Shown here: positions 25,341-33,315 of the stretch, one piece after another
Layout of the letters: every line of letters starts with the position of its first letter
Position numbering within the stretch: position 1 is the stretch's first letter
Assembly: GCA_050633645.1 (NCBI GenBank)
Contig: JBOEGX010000002.1
Coordinates: 806,001-870,000 of the forward strand
Origin: UBA1672 sp050633645
Lineage (GTDB): Bacteria; Pseudomonadota; Alphaproteobacteria; Micavibrionales; Micavibrionaceae
Direction: 5' to 3'
DNA: 64,000 nt
The notes under the pieces: generated by a model
The model's database searches: none
What the model saw: only the letters and a program-made list of their open reading frames with translations
What the model was told of the DNA's origin: nothing
Translations under genes and position numbers: made by a program

Positions 25341-26179
25341 CTAATATCCAAACCGATATCCATCGCGCTCGCTGAATGCGTAAGCGCCCCTACAGAGATA
25401 TAATCAACACCCGTTTCGGCGATTGGGCGCACCGTTTGTAAACTCACCCCGCCCGAAGCCTCACTCACGATTTTGCCATCAATCAAGCTCACAGCTTTTT
25501 GCAAGTCGCCAATCTCAAAATTATCGAGCATCACAATATCCGCCCCGCCATGCGCCAACACTTGCTCAAGCTGCGCCAGAGTATCAACCTCAATCTCAAC
25601 CTTCACCGTATGGCCGACATTGTCTCGGGCGCGGGTTAAAACCGTATCAATCCCGCCTGCAATTGCGATATGGTTATCCTTAATCAAGATGGCATCATCC
25701 AAACCAAAGCGATGGTTATAGCCGCCACCCGCCCGCACCGCATACTTCTGCACTGTGCGTAGGAACGGCAAAGTCTTGCGCGTATCGGTGATTTTGGCAT
25801 TCGTCCCCTGAACCGCCAGAACATATCGCCTCGTTAGGGTGGCAATGCCAGACATATGGATCATAAAATTGAGCGCCACACGCTCCGCCGTAAGCAGCGC
25901 CGCAGCAGGGCCGGTTACAACCGCAATTTCATCCCCCGCGTTTAAAACATCTCCATCGGATGCAAAAATTTCGAACTCAAAATCAGGATCAACATGCGAA
26001 AAAGTGGATAGAGCAGGGATAAGCCCCGCCAGAACGCCTTCTTCCCGCGCATTAAATACCGCACGAGCAACTGCGTCACCGCCAATCACACTTTGTGAGG
26101 TGATATCATGCCCATGCCCTAAATCTTCCTTCAGCGCCGCGCGAACCATATCTTCGATCAGGATGGATGGTATTGTCAT
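25337..26179 (-). CDS. nadC: Nicotinate-nucleotide pyrophosphorylase (carboxylating)
   Basis: Converts quinolinate and PRPP to nicotinate mononucleotide, CO2 and pyrophosphate. Typical segments are ALKEDLGHGHDITSQ, the TDTRKTLPFLRTVQKYAVRAGG active-site region (its first part TDTRKTLPFLR), NHRFGLDDAILIKDNHI and DIVMLDNFE. EASGGVSLQTVRPIAETGVD lies at the C-terminal end. Length is 280 residues. It lies three bases after nadA and is probably in the same operon. nadB is not in the window. Confidence 0.96.
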   Translation of the reverse strand: MTIPSILIEDMVRAALKEDLGHGHDITSQSVIGGDAVARAVFNAREEGVLAGLIPALSTFSHVDPDFEFEIFASDGDVLNAGDEIAVVTGPAAALLTAERVALNFMIHMSGIATLTRRYVLAVQGTNAKITDTRKTLPFLRTVQKYAVRAGGGYNHRFGLDDAILIKDNHIAIAGGIDTVLTRARDNVGHTVKVEIEVDTLAQLEQVLAHGGADIVMLDNFEIGDLQKAVSLIDGKIVSEASGGVSLQTVRPIAETGVDYISVGALTHSASAMDIGLDIS

Positions 26180-26182
26180 GGC

Positions 26183-27193
26183 TCAGCTCAGCTCCAACAT
26201 ACGATCAACGGCCCTACGCGCACGCGCGGAAATTTCGGGGTCGATAATCACCTCTGGCGTCTCATTTTGAAGGCAGCTCAGGATTTTCTGCAATGTAATG
26301 CGTTTCATATGCGGACACATCTGACACGTACCGATCATCTCAACATTCGGGTTATTCGCCGCGATATTATCACTCATCGAACATTCCGTCATAAGCATCG
26401 CACGCTTGGGCTGTTTATTTTTGATATAATCATCCATTTGCGCGGTTGACCCCGCGTAATCGGCCTCTGCCATTACATTGGGTGGGCATTCTGGATGCGC
26501 AAGGACAACCAGATCATCACCATAACTCGCGCGCGCATCGATAATATCTTGCGGGGTAAAGCGTTCATGCACCATGCACGCCCCTTCCCAATAAATTACC
26601 TTTACATCGGTTTGCGCGGCGACATTTTGCGCCAAATACATGTCAGGCGTCATAATAACCGTATCATGCCCCTGCGCGCCCAGTGCGTTCACGATTTTTA
26701 ATGCATTGGAGGACGTGCAACATATATCAGATTCCGCCTTCACATCGGCGGACGTATTCACATAGGTCACCACAGGAATCCCTGGGTGTTTCTCTTTAAG
26801 CGCACGAATATCCGCGCCTGTGATGGCTTCGGAAAGCGAACATCCCGCCTTCATATCCGGCATCAAAACCTTTTTCTCAGGGCATAAAATCTTCGCCGTT
26901 TCCGCCATGAAATGCACACCGCATTGCACGATAATATCCGCCGTAGATTCCGCCGCCTTCTGCGCCAGCATCAGTGAATCACCAACCACATCACCAACAC
27001 CAAAGAAAATATCTGGCGTCATGTAATTATGCGCAAGGATCACCGCGTTCTTCTCGCGCTTTAATCGGTTGATCTCATGGATATACGGCGCAATGGTTTC
27101 CCAATGCTCGCGTTCATATTGTTTGGATAACTTTTGAAAAATACCATCAGTCGCTTTTGCGACCTCATCCGTGTACGCTAATTTTGCGCTCAT
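26183..27193 (-). CDS. nadA: Quinolinate synthase A
   Basis: [4Fe-4S] enzyme that condenses iminoaspartate with dihydroxyacetone phosphate to quinolinate. Features are NAVILAHNYMTPD, VQCGVHFMAETAKIL, MKAGCSLSEAIT, CCTSSNALKIVNA, WEGACMVHERF and GTCQMCPHMKRITL. The conserved cluster cysteines are thus present. Length is 336 residues. First gene of a nadA-nadC pair, divergent from rarA with 71 bases between starts. Confidence 0.96.
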   Translation of the reverse strand: MSAKLAYTDEVAKATDGIFQKLSKQYEREHWETIAPYIHEINRLKREKNAVILAHNYMTPDIFFGVGDVVGDSLMLAQKAAESTADIIVQCGVHFMAETAKILCPEKKVLMPDMKAGCSLSEAITGADIRALKEKHPGIPVVTYVNTSADVKAESDICCTSSNALKIVNALGAQGHDTVIMTPDMYLAQNVAAQTDVKVIYWEGACMVHERFTPQDIIDARASYGDDLVVLAHPECPPNVMAEADYAGSTAQMDDYIKNKQPKRAMLMTECSMSDNIAANNPNVEMIGTCQMCPHMKRITLQKILSCLQNETPEVIIDPEISARARRAVDRMLELS

Positions 27194-27264
27194 TTCTTTT
27201 CAACCCTTCACAGGACGTAAATAAAGAAGCTATATTCCATATCCATACTACGAAGGTCAAGACT

Positions 27265-28557
27265 ATGTCTGATTTATTTGAACAAAACAGTGCAGAAAAC
27301 ACGAAAAACCGTCCTTTGGCGGATTTATTGCGCCCGAATGCCCTTAAAGACGTGGTTGGGCAAGATCACCTGATCGGGGATGAAGGCGCGCTCAAACGTA
27401 TGGTGGATGCGGGAAGTCTATCCTCGCTTATCCTGTGGGGGCCACCCGGTTGTGGTAAAACCACCATCGCCCGTATTTTAGCCCATCATAGTGACCTACA
27501 TTTCGAACAAATCTCCGCGATATTCTCTGGTGTGGCGGACTTACGCAAAGTGTTCGAAGCCGCAAAATTCAGGAAACAAAACGGGCTGGGCACGCTTCTT
27601 TTCGTGGATGAGATACACCGCTTTAATAAATCCCAACAAGATGCCTTCCTCCCCGTGATGGAGGACGGCACGATTATCCTGATCGGCGCAACCACCGAAA
27701 ACCCGTCTTTTGAGCTTAACGCTGCCGTCCTATCGCGCGCGCAAGTCTTTGTCCTTAAACGTCTTGATGAAGACGCCTTAGACCTCCTCCTCACCCGCGC
27801 CGCCGAACAAAAGGCGCGGGATATCCCCCTTGATACACAAGCGCGTGAGATGCTGAAAACGATGGCTGATGGCGATGGGCGGTATTTGCTGTCTATGGCC
27901 GAGCAAATTTACGCGCAAACACCTGATGGGGAATTGAGCTCCGAGGGGCTCATGAGTATCGTACAAAAACGCGCCCCTCTTTATGATAAGGGGGATGAAG
28001 CGCATTATAACCTGATCTCCGCCTTTCATAAATCCTTGCGCGCTTCTGACGCCGATGGTGCGCTGTATTGGATGGCGCGGATGCTCGTTGGCGGGGAACA
28101 ACCCGAATACATCCTGCGCCGCATGCTCTGCGTGGCAAGCGAAGATATCTCCAACGCCGACCCTCAAGCTCTACAAATCGCCCTTAATGCGTGGCAAGCG
28201 TTTGAGCGTTTAGGCCTGCCCGAAGGTGAGCTTGCCATGGCGCAAGCCTGCACCTATCTCGCAACCGCGCCAAAATCCAACGCCAGCTACATGGCGATGA
28301 AATCGGCAAAGGCGGCGGCGCAGGAAACTGGCTCTCTCATGCCGCCCAAACATGCAATGAATGCCCCGACCAAGATGATGAAGGCGCAAGGGTATAATTT
28401 GGGTTATATCTATGATCATGATTGTGCAGACGGTTTTAGCGGGCAAAGCTATTTCCCCGATGACCTCCCCCGCCGCGAATTCTATAAACCCGTGGAGCGC
28501 GGATTCGAACGTGAAATTACCAAGCGTTTGGAATATTGGAATAAACGCCGATCTTAA
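27265..28557 (+). CDS. rarA: Replication-associated recombination protein A (MgsA/RarA)
   Basis: Clamp-loader-like AAA+ ATPase acting at stalled replication forks. Walker A is WGPPGCGKTTIARIL. Walker B is LFVDEIHRFNKSQQDAFLP, sensor 1 GATTENPSFELN, and the C-terminal tetramerisation region includes VRRMLC-like LRRMLCVASEDISNADP and YMAMKSAKAAA. The ATG at 27265 (AAGGTCAAGACT upstream) gives 430 residues, the usual size. An upstream frame to 27157 overlaps nadA. The end overlaps the convergent transporter by four bases. Confidence 0.95.
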   Translation: MSDLFEQNSAENTKNRPLADLLRPNALKDVVGQDHLIGDEGALKRMVDAGSLSSLILWGPPGCGKTTIARILAHHSDLHFEQISAIFSGVADLRKVFEAAKFRKQNGLGTLLFVDEIHRFNKSQQDAFLPVMEDGTIILIGATTENPSFELNAAVLSRAQVFVLKRLDEDALDLLLTRAAEQKARDIPLDTQAREMLKTMADGDGRYLLSMAEQIYAQTPDGELSSEGLMSIVQKRAPLYDKGDEAHYNLISAFHKSLRASDADGALYWMARMLVGGEQPEYILRRMLCVASEDISNADPQALQIALNAWQAFERLGLPEGELAMAQACTYLATAPKSNASYMAMKSAKAAAQETGSLMPPKHAMNAPTKMMKAQGYNLGYIYDHDCADGFSGQSYFPDDLPRREFYKPVERGFEREITKRLEYWNKRRS

Positions 28558-29435
28558 TGCTCCACCACAATCGGTTTTTTATCACTGAGTGCGAGCATAA
28601 GGCCGCTCAATGCGATAATAATTGACCCGCCGATCATCCACCAATCTGGGCGTTCACCAAAAATAAAAAAACCAATGGTGAAAACAAGGATAAGCTGTGA
28701 GTAATGTAGCGGCGCAATAATCGCATAACGCGTAATTCTACACGCACTCGCCACACCGCTCATACCGCACACAAGCATAACCCCCGCCAACATAAAAATC
28801 GGAAAATCAAGAATATTTGGAATACCGTATAGATATAAAATGACAGGAAAGATGAGTGCAACATTCACCAGGCTCGGATAAAACGATAGGGACAAAAGCG
28901 TCTCTTTTTCATCCAATGGCCGCGCCAGAAGGCTTAACCCCGCAATACAAAGCGTTGTGAAAAAGGCCACCAAAACCCAAATGCTAATCGGATTTGTCCA
29001 TGGTTGAAACGCAATGACAACGCCGCCGAAACCCGTGGCAATAATCACCCAATTCATCGGCGGAACATGTTCTTTATAAAAAGGAATGGCAAATATTGTA
29101 ATAATAAACGGTGCAAGGAAAAGCACTGGATAAACACTTGTAAGCGGCATGTTTTGAAACGCGGTGACAACACTAATCGCCAACCCAAAATTACACAGCC
29201 CGCGCCACAAATGAATATTAAGTTTTGGCGTTTTAAGAGTATTAGAAAATCCTCCCATAGAGCGCGAAAAAACCACCCCAAACAGCAGCGCAAAAAGATA
29301 AATCCAACCAACAATTTGCAAGACTTCATAATCAGTTGAAAGCCATTTCGCGCATGAATCAGATACAACAAATGCCGAAAAACCGATCAGGGCGTAAAGA
29401 ATTCCCTTTTGTGTTGTATTTAAAGTGCTTAACAT
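28554..29435 (-). CDS. DMT-family transporter (EamA domains)
   Basis: An inner-membrane carrier of 293 residues with about ten hydrophobic segments arranged as two EamA repeats, starting GILYALIGFSAFVVSDSC and IWVLVAFFTTLCIAGLS. The conserved Pro in TSVYPVLFLAPFIITIF and the C-terminal GFFIFGERPDWWMIGGSIII match RhaT/EamA exporters. The substrate cannot be read from sequence. It stands alone, convergent to rarA. Confidence 0.88.
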   Translation of the reverse strand: MLSTLNTTQKGILYALIGFSAFVVSDSCAKWLSTDYEVLQIVGWIYLFALLFGVVFSRSMGGFSNTLKTPKLNIHLWRGLCNFGLAISVVTAFQNMPLTSVYPVLFLAPFIITIFAIPFYKEHVPPMNWVIIATGFGGVVIAFQPWTNPISIWVLVAFFTTLCIAGLSLLARPLDEKETLLSLSFYPSLVNVALIFPVILYLYGIPNILDFPIFMLAGVMLVCGMSGVASACRITRYAIIAPLHYSQLILVFTIGFFIFGERPDWWMIGGSIIIALSGLMLALSDKKPIVVEH

Positions 29436-29480
29436 GTGGTCGAGTTTACCTTATAAGGGGCGAATATTGTTATAGTCGTA

Positions 29481-29563
29481 TGAATTTATTTTGTGATTAG
29501 GCGCAAGGAGTGTAGCGTAAATTCTACGTAAGCAACGAGCAACGCCATCACGAATTCAATTCA
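29481..29563. repeat. Palindromic intergenic repeat, copy B (upstream of crcB)
   Basis: Imperfect inverted arms of about 20 bases (TGAATTTATTTTGTGAT on the left, ATCACGAATTCAATTCA on the right) enclose a core AGGCGCAAGGAGTGTAGCGT followed by TCTACGTAAGC and GAGCAACGCC. The core resembles copy A near pyrB. It ends 21 bases before crcB. It does not match the fluoride riboswitch consensus. Confidence 0.55.
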
Positions 29564-29584
29564 AAAGACTAAGAAGAGGTTTAT

Positions 29585-29974
29585 ATGATTGCACCCATAA
29601 TCACAATAGGATTTGTTGCGCTTGGCGGTGCAATCGGCGCAGTCGCGCGTTATGGTGTGAATATATCGGCGACGCATTTATTCGGGCATGGTTTTCCATG
29701 GGGAACGTTGATTGTCAATATCCTCGGCTCTTTCCTCATGGGCGTCGCGATTGTGAAGCTATCGCAAATGCAAATCTCACCAGAATTAAGAACAATGATG
29801 ATCACGGGTTTTTTAGGAGCGTTCACGACTTTTTCAACCTTCTCCCTTGATACAATAACATTGTGGGAGCGCGGCGATGTGATGCAGGCATTCCTATACA
29901 TTATGGCCTCTGTCATGATATCAATTACAGCATTATTTGTAGCCCTATGGCTTTTGAAAGGCAGTACCTTATGA
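29585..29974 (+). CDS. crcB: Fluoride efflux channel CrcB/Fluc
   Basis: Dual-topology membrane channel that exports fluoride. Four helices are visible. Signature segments are GGAIGAVARYGVN, GTLIVNILGSFLMG and the fluoride-track motif GFLGAFTTFSTFSLD. Length is 129 residues. A GAGG sits about seven bases before the ATG. The stop overlaps the rluC start (ATGA), so translation is probably coupled. Confidence 0.95.
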   Translation: MIAPIITIGFVALGGAIGAVARYGVNISATHLFGHGFPWGTLIVNILGSFLMGVAIVKLSQMQISPELRTMMITGFLGAFTTFSTFSLDTITLWERGDVMQAFLYIMASVMISITALFVALWLLKGSTL

Positions 29975-30981
29975 GTGAAGTTCGTTTAATATCCGTAAAA
30001 GAAGATGATGACGGGCAAAGGCTTGATCGCTGGCTAAAACGTGTTGTTCCAGATATGCCGTATGTTCTGGCGCAAAAATTATTACGCAAAGGCGCAATCC
30101 GTATTGATGACAAAAAAGTAAAACCAGATGCACGGCTTGTCGCGGGGCAAGAGGTTCGCATTCCTCCCTTCGAAACAGGTGGTATCAAATCAGAGATAAA
30201 TAAACGAAAAATCACAGAAGAGGACGTGATTTATATGCGCTCTCTTGTGATTTATGAGGATGAAGACGTCATAGCACTGAACAAACCGCACGGCTTGGCC
30301 ACGCAGGGCGGGACGAATACAAAACGCCATATTGATGGATTGTTGGATGTGTTTAAGGATAAAGAGGGCGTAAAGCCGCGCCTTGTTCACCGCCTTGATA
30401 AAGACACCAGCGGCGTGATATTACTCGCGAAATCCGCAAAATGTGCGCGTGAGTTTGGCTTAGCATTTAAAGGGCGTGACGTTAAGAAGATATATTGGGC
30501 GGTCGTAACGCCAACCCCCGAAGCTTATGAGGGAACAATAAAAGCGCCGATTGTCAAATCCGAAGGTGATTACGAAAAAATGATCATTGATGAGGAAGAG
30601 GGAAGATATGCCGTCACCGAATATGCGGTCGTTGAAAATGCTGGCCGTGCCGCCGCCTTTGTTGCCTTTTGGCCAAGAACAGGTCGTACGCACCAAATTC
30701 GTGTGCACTCTGCCCAAGCATTAGGGTGCAGTATTATTGGAGATAATAAATATTGGGCGGTAAAGGATGAGGAAAGCAAGCTCATCGATGCTGATCTGGA
30801 CGGTATGAAACTCGCCAAACGTTTGCACCTTCATGCACGCAGAGTAATCCTGCCCCACCCAATGCACCCAGAAAAAATTCTTGATATAACCGCGCCGCTT
30901 TGCCCTGAATTGGTTAAAAGTTGGAAAGCCCTTGGGTTTAATCACAAAAACAAACAAGACCCGTTTGAGATGATTGATTGA
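29971..30981 (+). CDS. rluC: 23S rRNA pseudouridine synthase, RluC/D family
   Basis: Isomerises specific uridines of 23S rRNA. An S4 domain comes first (DGQRLDRWLKRVVPDMP, LRKGAIRIDDKKVKPD). The catalytic aspartate is in RLVHRLDKDTSGVILLAK. GRTHQIRVHSAQALGCSIIGD confirms the family. Length is 336 residues from the ATG at 29971; the frame continues upstream inside crcB without a better start. RluC is the best guess because of the length and the S4 domain. Confidence 0.9.
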   Translation: MSEVRLISVKEDDDGQRLDRWLKRVVPDMPYVLAQKLLRKGAIRIDDKKVKPDARLVAGQEVRIPPFETGGIKSEINKRKITEEDVIYMRSLVIYEDEDVIALNKPHGLATQGGTNTKRHIDGLLDVFKDKEGVKPRLVHRLDKDTSGVILLAKSAKCAREFGLAFKGRDVKKIYWAVVTPTPEAYEGTIKAPIVKSEGDYEKMIIDEEEGRYAVTEYAVVENAGRAAAFVAFWPRTGRTHQIRVHSAQALGCSIIGDNKYWAVKDEESKLIDADLDGMKLAKRLHLHARRVILPHPMHPEKILDITAPLCPELVKSWKALGFNHKNKQDPFEMID

Positions 30982-31036
30982 TCTGGCATATTTGATCGTG
31001 TTTAATAATTTAAAATAAAAATTGAAGAGATGAAGA

Positions 31037-32602
31037 ATGAGCGAAGACTCCTATTTATTTGAAAGTAAATCACAAAAAGAAGGAAAATGGTTTTCTCGTC
31101 TGGCTAAGCTTTTATTCTTCGCGGTGGCCTTCATCTTGGTCATTCTTACAATTCTGGCGAATATGGGGGGGCCTCACGATATGTACCGTGAATCCGTTGA
31201 ACGTTTCACAAGTGAGATATTCGGTGGTCGCCCCGCAAAGGTAGTGGCGCTTCATGAAATGAAGTTTTTCCCCTCTGTTGGCGTTCACGCAACCAATATA
31301 AAAGTATTTTCAAAACCAGAGGATGAGGGCGGGTATCCCGTTGTAACTATCGGAGAAGTAGAAGCCTTTATGAGCTTTTGGAGCGTTGCCACAAGCCAAC
31401 CTAAATTCAAAAAATTTGTAATTCAAAATGTTTCGGCTATCAAAGGAGTATTTGCACCAGAAGAGTTTTCAGTTCATGAGATTTTCGTAGATCATACACC
31501 CGGCGAAGACCATGCTTCCTTAACTGGAAATGGTAAAATAGGGAATCATAAATGGTCGTTTGATGTAAATCTCGAGGTGTTCGGTGGAGTGGGAGGTTAT
31601 AGCTATCGTTTTCAAGAGGCCGTGCCATTCGTTCTTGATATTGATGATATCCATTTTGAAGGAGACTTTGTCAAAGGCGGAAAAGAGTTCTTCAAATTCA
31701 ATAACGTAAAGATTACGCAAGGGGATCAATCTATCGATCTAAACATAGATGCCTATGCGGTCAGTGACGGTTTGTTGAAAATAAAGGGTAATATAAAAGA
31801 TGGGAATAGTGAGTTAGAAATAACGTCTGACCTTCTGCTAAATAAATCGCAACTTCCACATAGGGTAACGGGTGATATTATCCTACACAATGTTGGTATC
31901 AGCCATAAGGTTGAAACGAAAAGCAGCATGATTGATATAACCAATAATTTACGCGAAATATTGGGATACGATCAAATTGATTCTGTTTTTGGCTATGCGA
32001 GCATTCTTGAAACGGGACGCGATGTGAATATTGTCTTGAAATTCGATAATGCCAAGCTGGACGAAAATAAGACCATAAGCTTTGAAACACCATATATTCA
32101 TCAAAATGGATTTCATAAATTGGGTGCTTTTACTGATACCGTAAATCAAAACCCTTTATTGCCGCCCGTGGCCTTTGTGTTTACTCCCGATGGAAAGGGT
32201 GCATTTGTCGTTTTGGAGGGGGCGGTGGATCATGATTTTGCATCGTCAGTTTTTAAAGACACGCCCGATATACTTAAGAATGCAAGCGCTCTAAAAAATG
32301 AATGCGGAATTGGTATTTTCATACAATCAGATGGCATAAATACGATTGAAACGCTTCAACTTCATTTTAATGATGGTGAAATAGCGATTAAAAATCAAAC
32401 TCTGGCCATGGGTAAAGGCTACCAAGATTTGAATTTTGAATACACTGCAAATAAAGGCGCATTTAAAACTCTGGAATTACAAAAACCGTCATATGATTTT
32501 ATTCAACCCTACCTTCATGGCGCATCACCAAATCCAACAAAATGTGATGAGGCGATTACCCTTATCAATTCGGCTGATGATACCCAAAAGGACAACAAGT
32601 AA
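31037..32602 (+). CDS. AsmA-like membrane-anchored protein
   Basis: 521 residues: a charged N-terminus, one membrane segment near residues 24-42 (AKLLFFAVAFILVILTIL), then a long beta-rich periplasmic part. LHEMKFFPSVGVHATNIKVF and GNGKIGNHKWSFDVNLEVFGG resemble the repeat strands of AsmA/TamB-type proteins implicated in phospholipid transport and outer-membrane maintenance. Family assignment rests on pattern only. It starts 56 bases after rluC and ends directly at the ATP12 gene. Confidence 0.65.
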   Translation: MSEDSYLFESKSQKEGKWFSRLAKLLFFAVAFILVILTILANMGGPHDMYRESVERFTSEIFGGRPAKVVALHEMKFFPSVGVHATNIKVFSKPEDEGGYPVVTIGEVEAFMSFWSVATSQPKFKKFVIQNVSAIKGVFAPEEFSVHEIFVDHTPGEDHASLTGNGKIGNHKWSFDVNLEVFGGVGGYSYRFQEAVPFVLDIDDIHFEGDFVKGGKEFFKFNNVKITQGDQSIDLNIDAYAVSDGLLKIKGNIKDGNSELEITSDLLLNKSQLPHRVTGDIILHNVGISHKVETKSSMIDITNNLREILGYDQIDSVFGYASILETGRDVNIVLKFDNAKLDENKTISFETPYIHQNGFHKLGAFTDTVNQNPLLPPVAFVFTPDGKGAFVVLEGAVDHDFASSVFKDTPDILKNASALKNECGIGIFIQSDGINTIETLQLHFNDGEIAIKNQTLAMGKGYQDLNFEYTANKGAFKTLELQKPSYDFIQPYLHGASPNPTKCDEAITLINSADDTQKDNK

Positions 32603-33307
32603 ATGAAACGCTTTTATAAGCTGGTGTCGGTTGAAAAATCCGATAACGGCTATCATATATTGCTTGATGGACGCGCCGTAAAAACGAAATCAAAGGCTCA
32701 TCTTTCTTGCTTGAATAAAGATATAGCAAATGAAGTTATGCAAGAATGGGCGCAGCAAGGCGCGCAAATCATCCCCGATTCAATGCCCTTTACACAAATC
32801 GAAAGCACCCGTATCGACCGTGTAAGCGCAGAGCGCCAAGCCATGAGCGCCAATGTGTTGAAATATTTAGATACAGATTTAATCTGTTACGTGGCCGCAT
32901 CTCCCGAGGAATTGGTCGAGGAACAAAATAAAAAATGGGCACTATGGCGAACATGGTTCGGCGATAAATTCAAATGTAAGCTGGACACAACAACAGGCTT
33001 GGCGGCGCTCAAACAAGATGCCCGTGCGCATAAAGCCGCGGCGGAATATACAGAAAAACTCGATGATGCACGTTTTACAATTCTACAGATTGTAACGCCA
33101 CTAAGTGGTTCTTTAATATTGGGTCTGTCTTTTATTGATGGGGCATCAAACGCGGATGACATTTTCGCCGCAAGCTATGTTGAGGAGCACTTCAAAGATA
33201 CCCTGTATGACGCGCAAAAATATGGACGCGACCCACTGCTTGAAAAACAGCAAAACGCGGCGATAAAAGACTTAACCGCCGCGCAAAAATATTTGTCATT
33301 CCTATAA
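32603..33307 (+). CDS. ATP12-type F1-ATPase assembly chaperone
   Basis: Shares the mitochondrial Atp12 family, which binds the F1 alpha subunit during ATP synthase assembly. Recognisable parts are FYKLVSVEKSDNGYHILLDG, the PFTQIESTRIDRV loop, LKYLDTDLICYVA, WALWRTWFGDKF and QIVTPLSGSLILGLSFIDG. Length is 234 residues. Start follows the previous stop with no gap. An RluC-ATP12 neighbourhood is common in alphaproteobacteria. Confidence 0.9.
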   Translation: MKRFYKLVSVEKSDNGYHILLDGRAVKTKSKAHLSCLNKDIANEVMQEWAQQGAQIIPDSMPFTQIESTRIDRVSAERQAMSANVLKYLDTDLICYVAASPEELVEEQNKKWALWRTWFGDKFKCKLDTTTGLAALKQDARAHKAAAEYTEKLDDARFTILQIVTPLSGSLILGLSFIDGASNADDIFAASYVEEHFKDTLYDAQKYGRDPLLEKQQNAAIKDLTAAQKYLSFL

Positions 33308-33315
33308 ATGAAACG

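Noticed and set aside
29436..29584. Fluoride riboswitch before crcB
   Set aside because: The gap holds a palindromic repeat; the riboswitch core bases were not found on reading.
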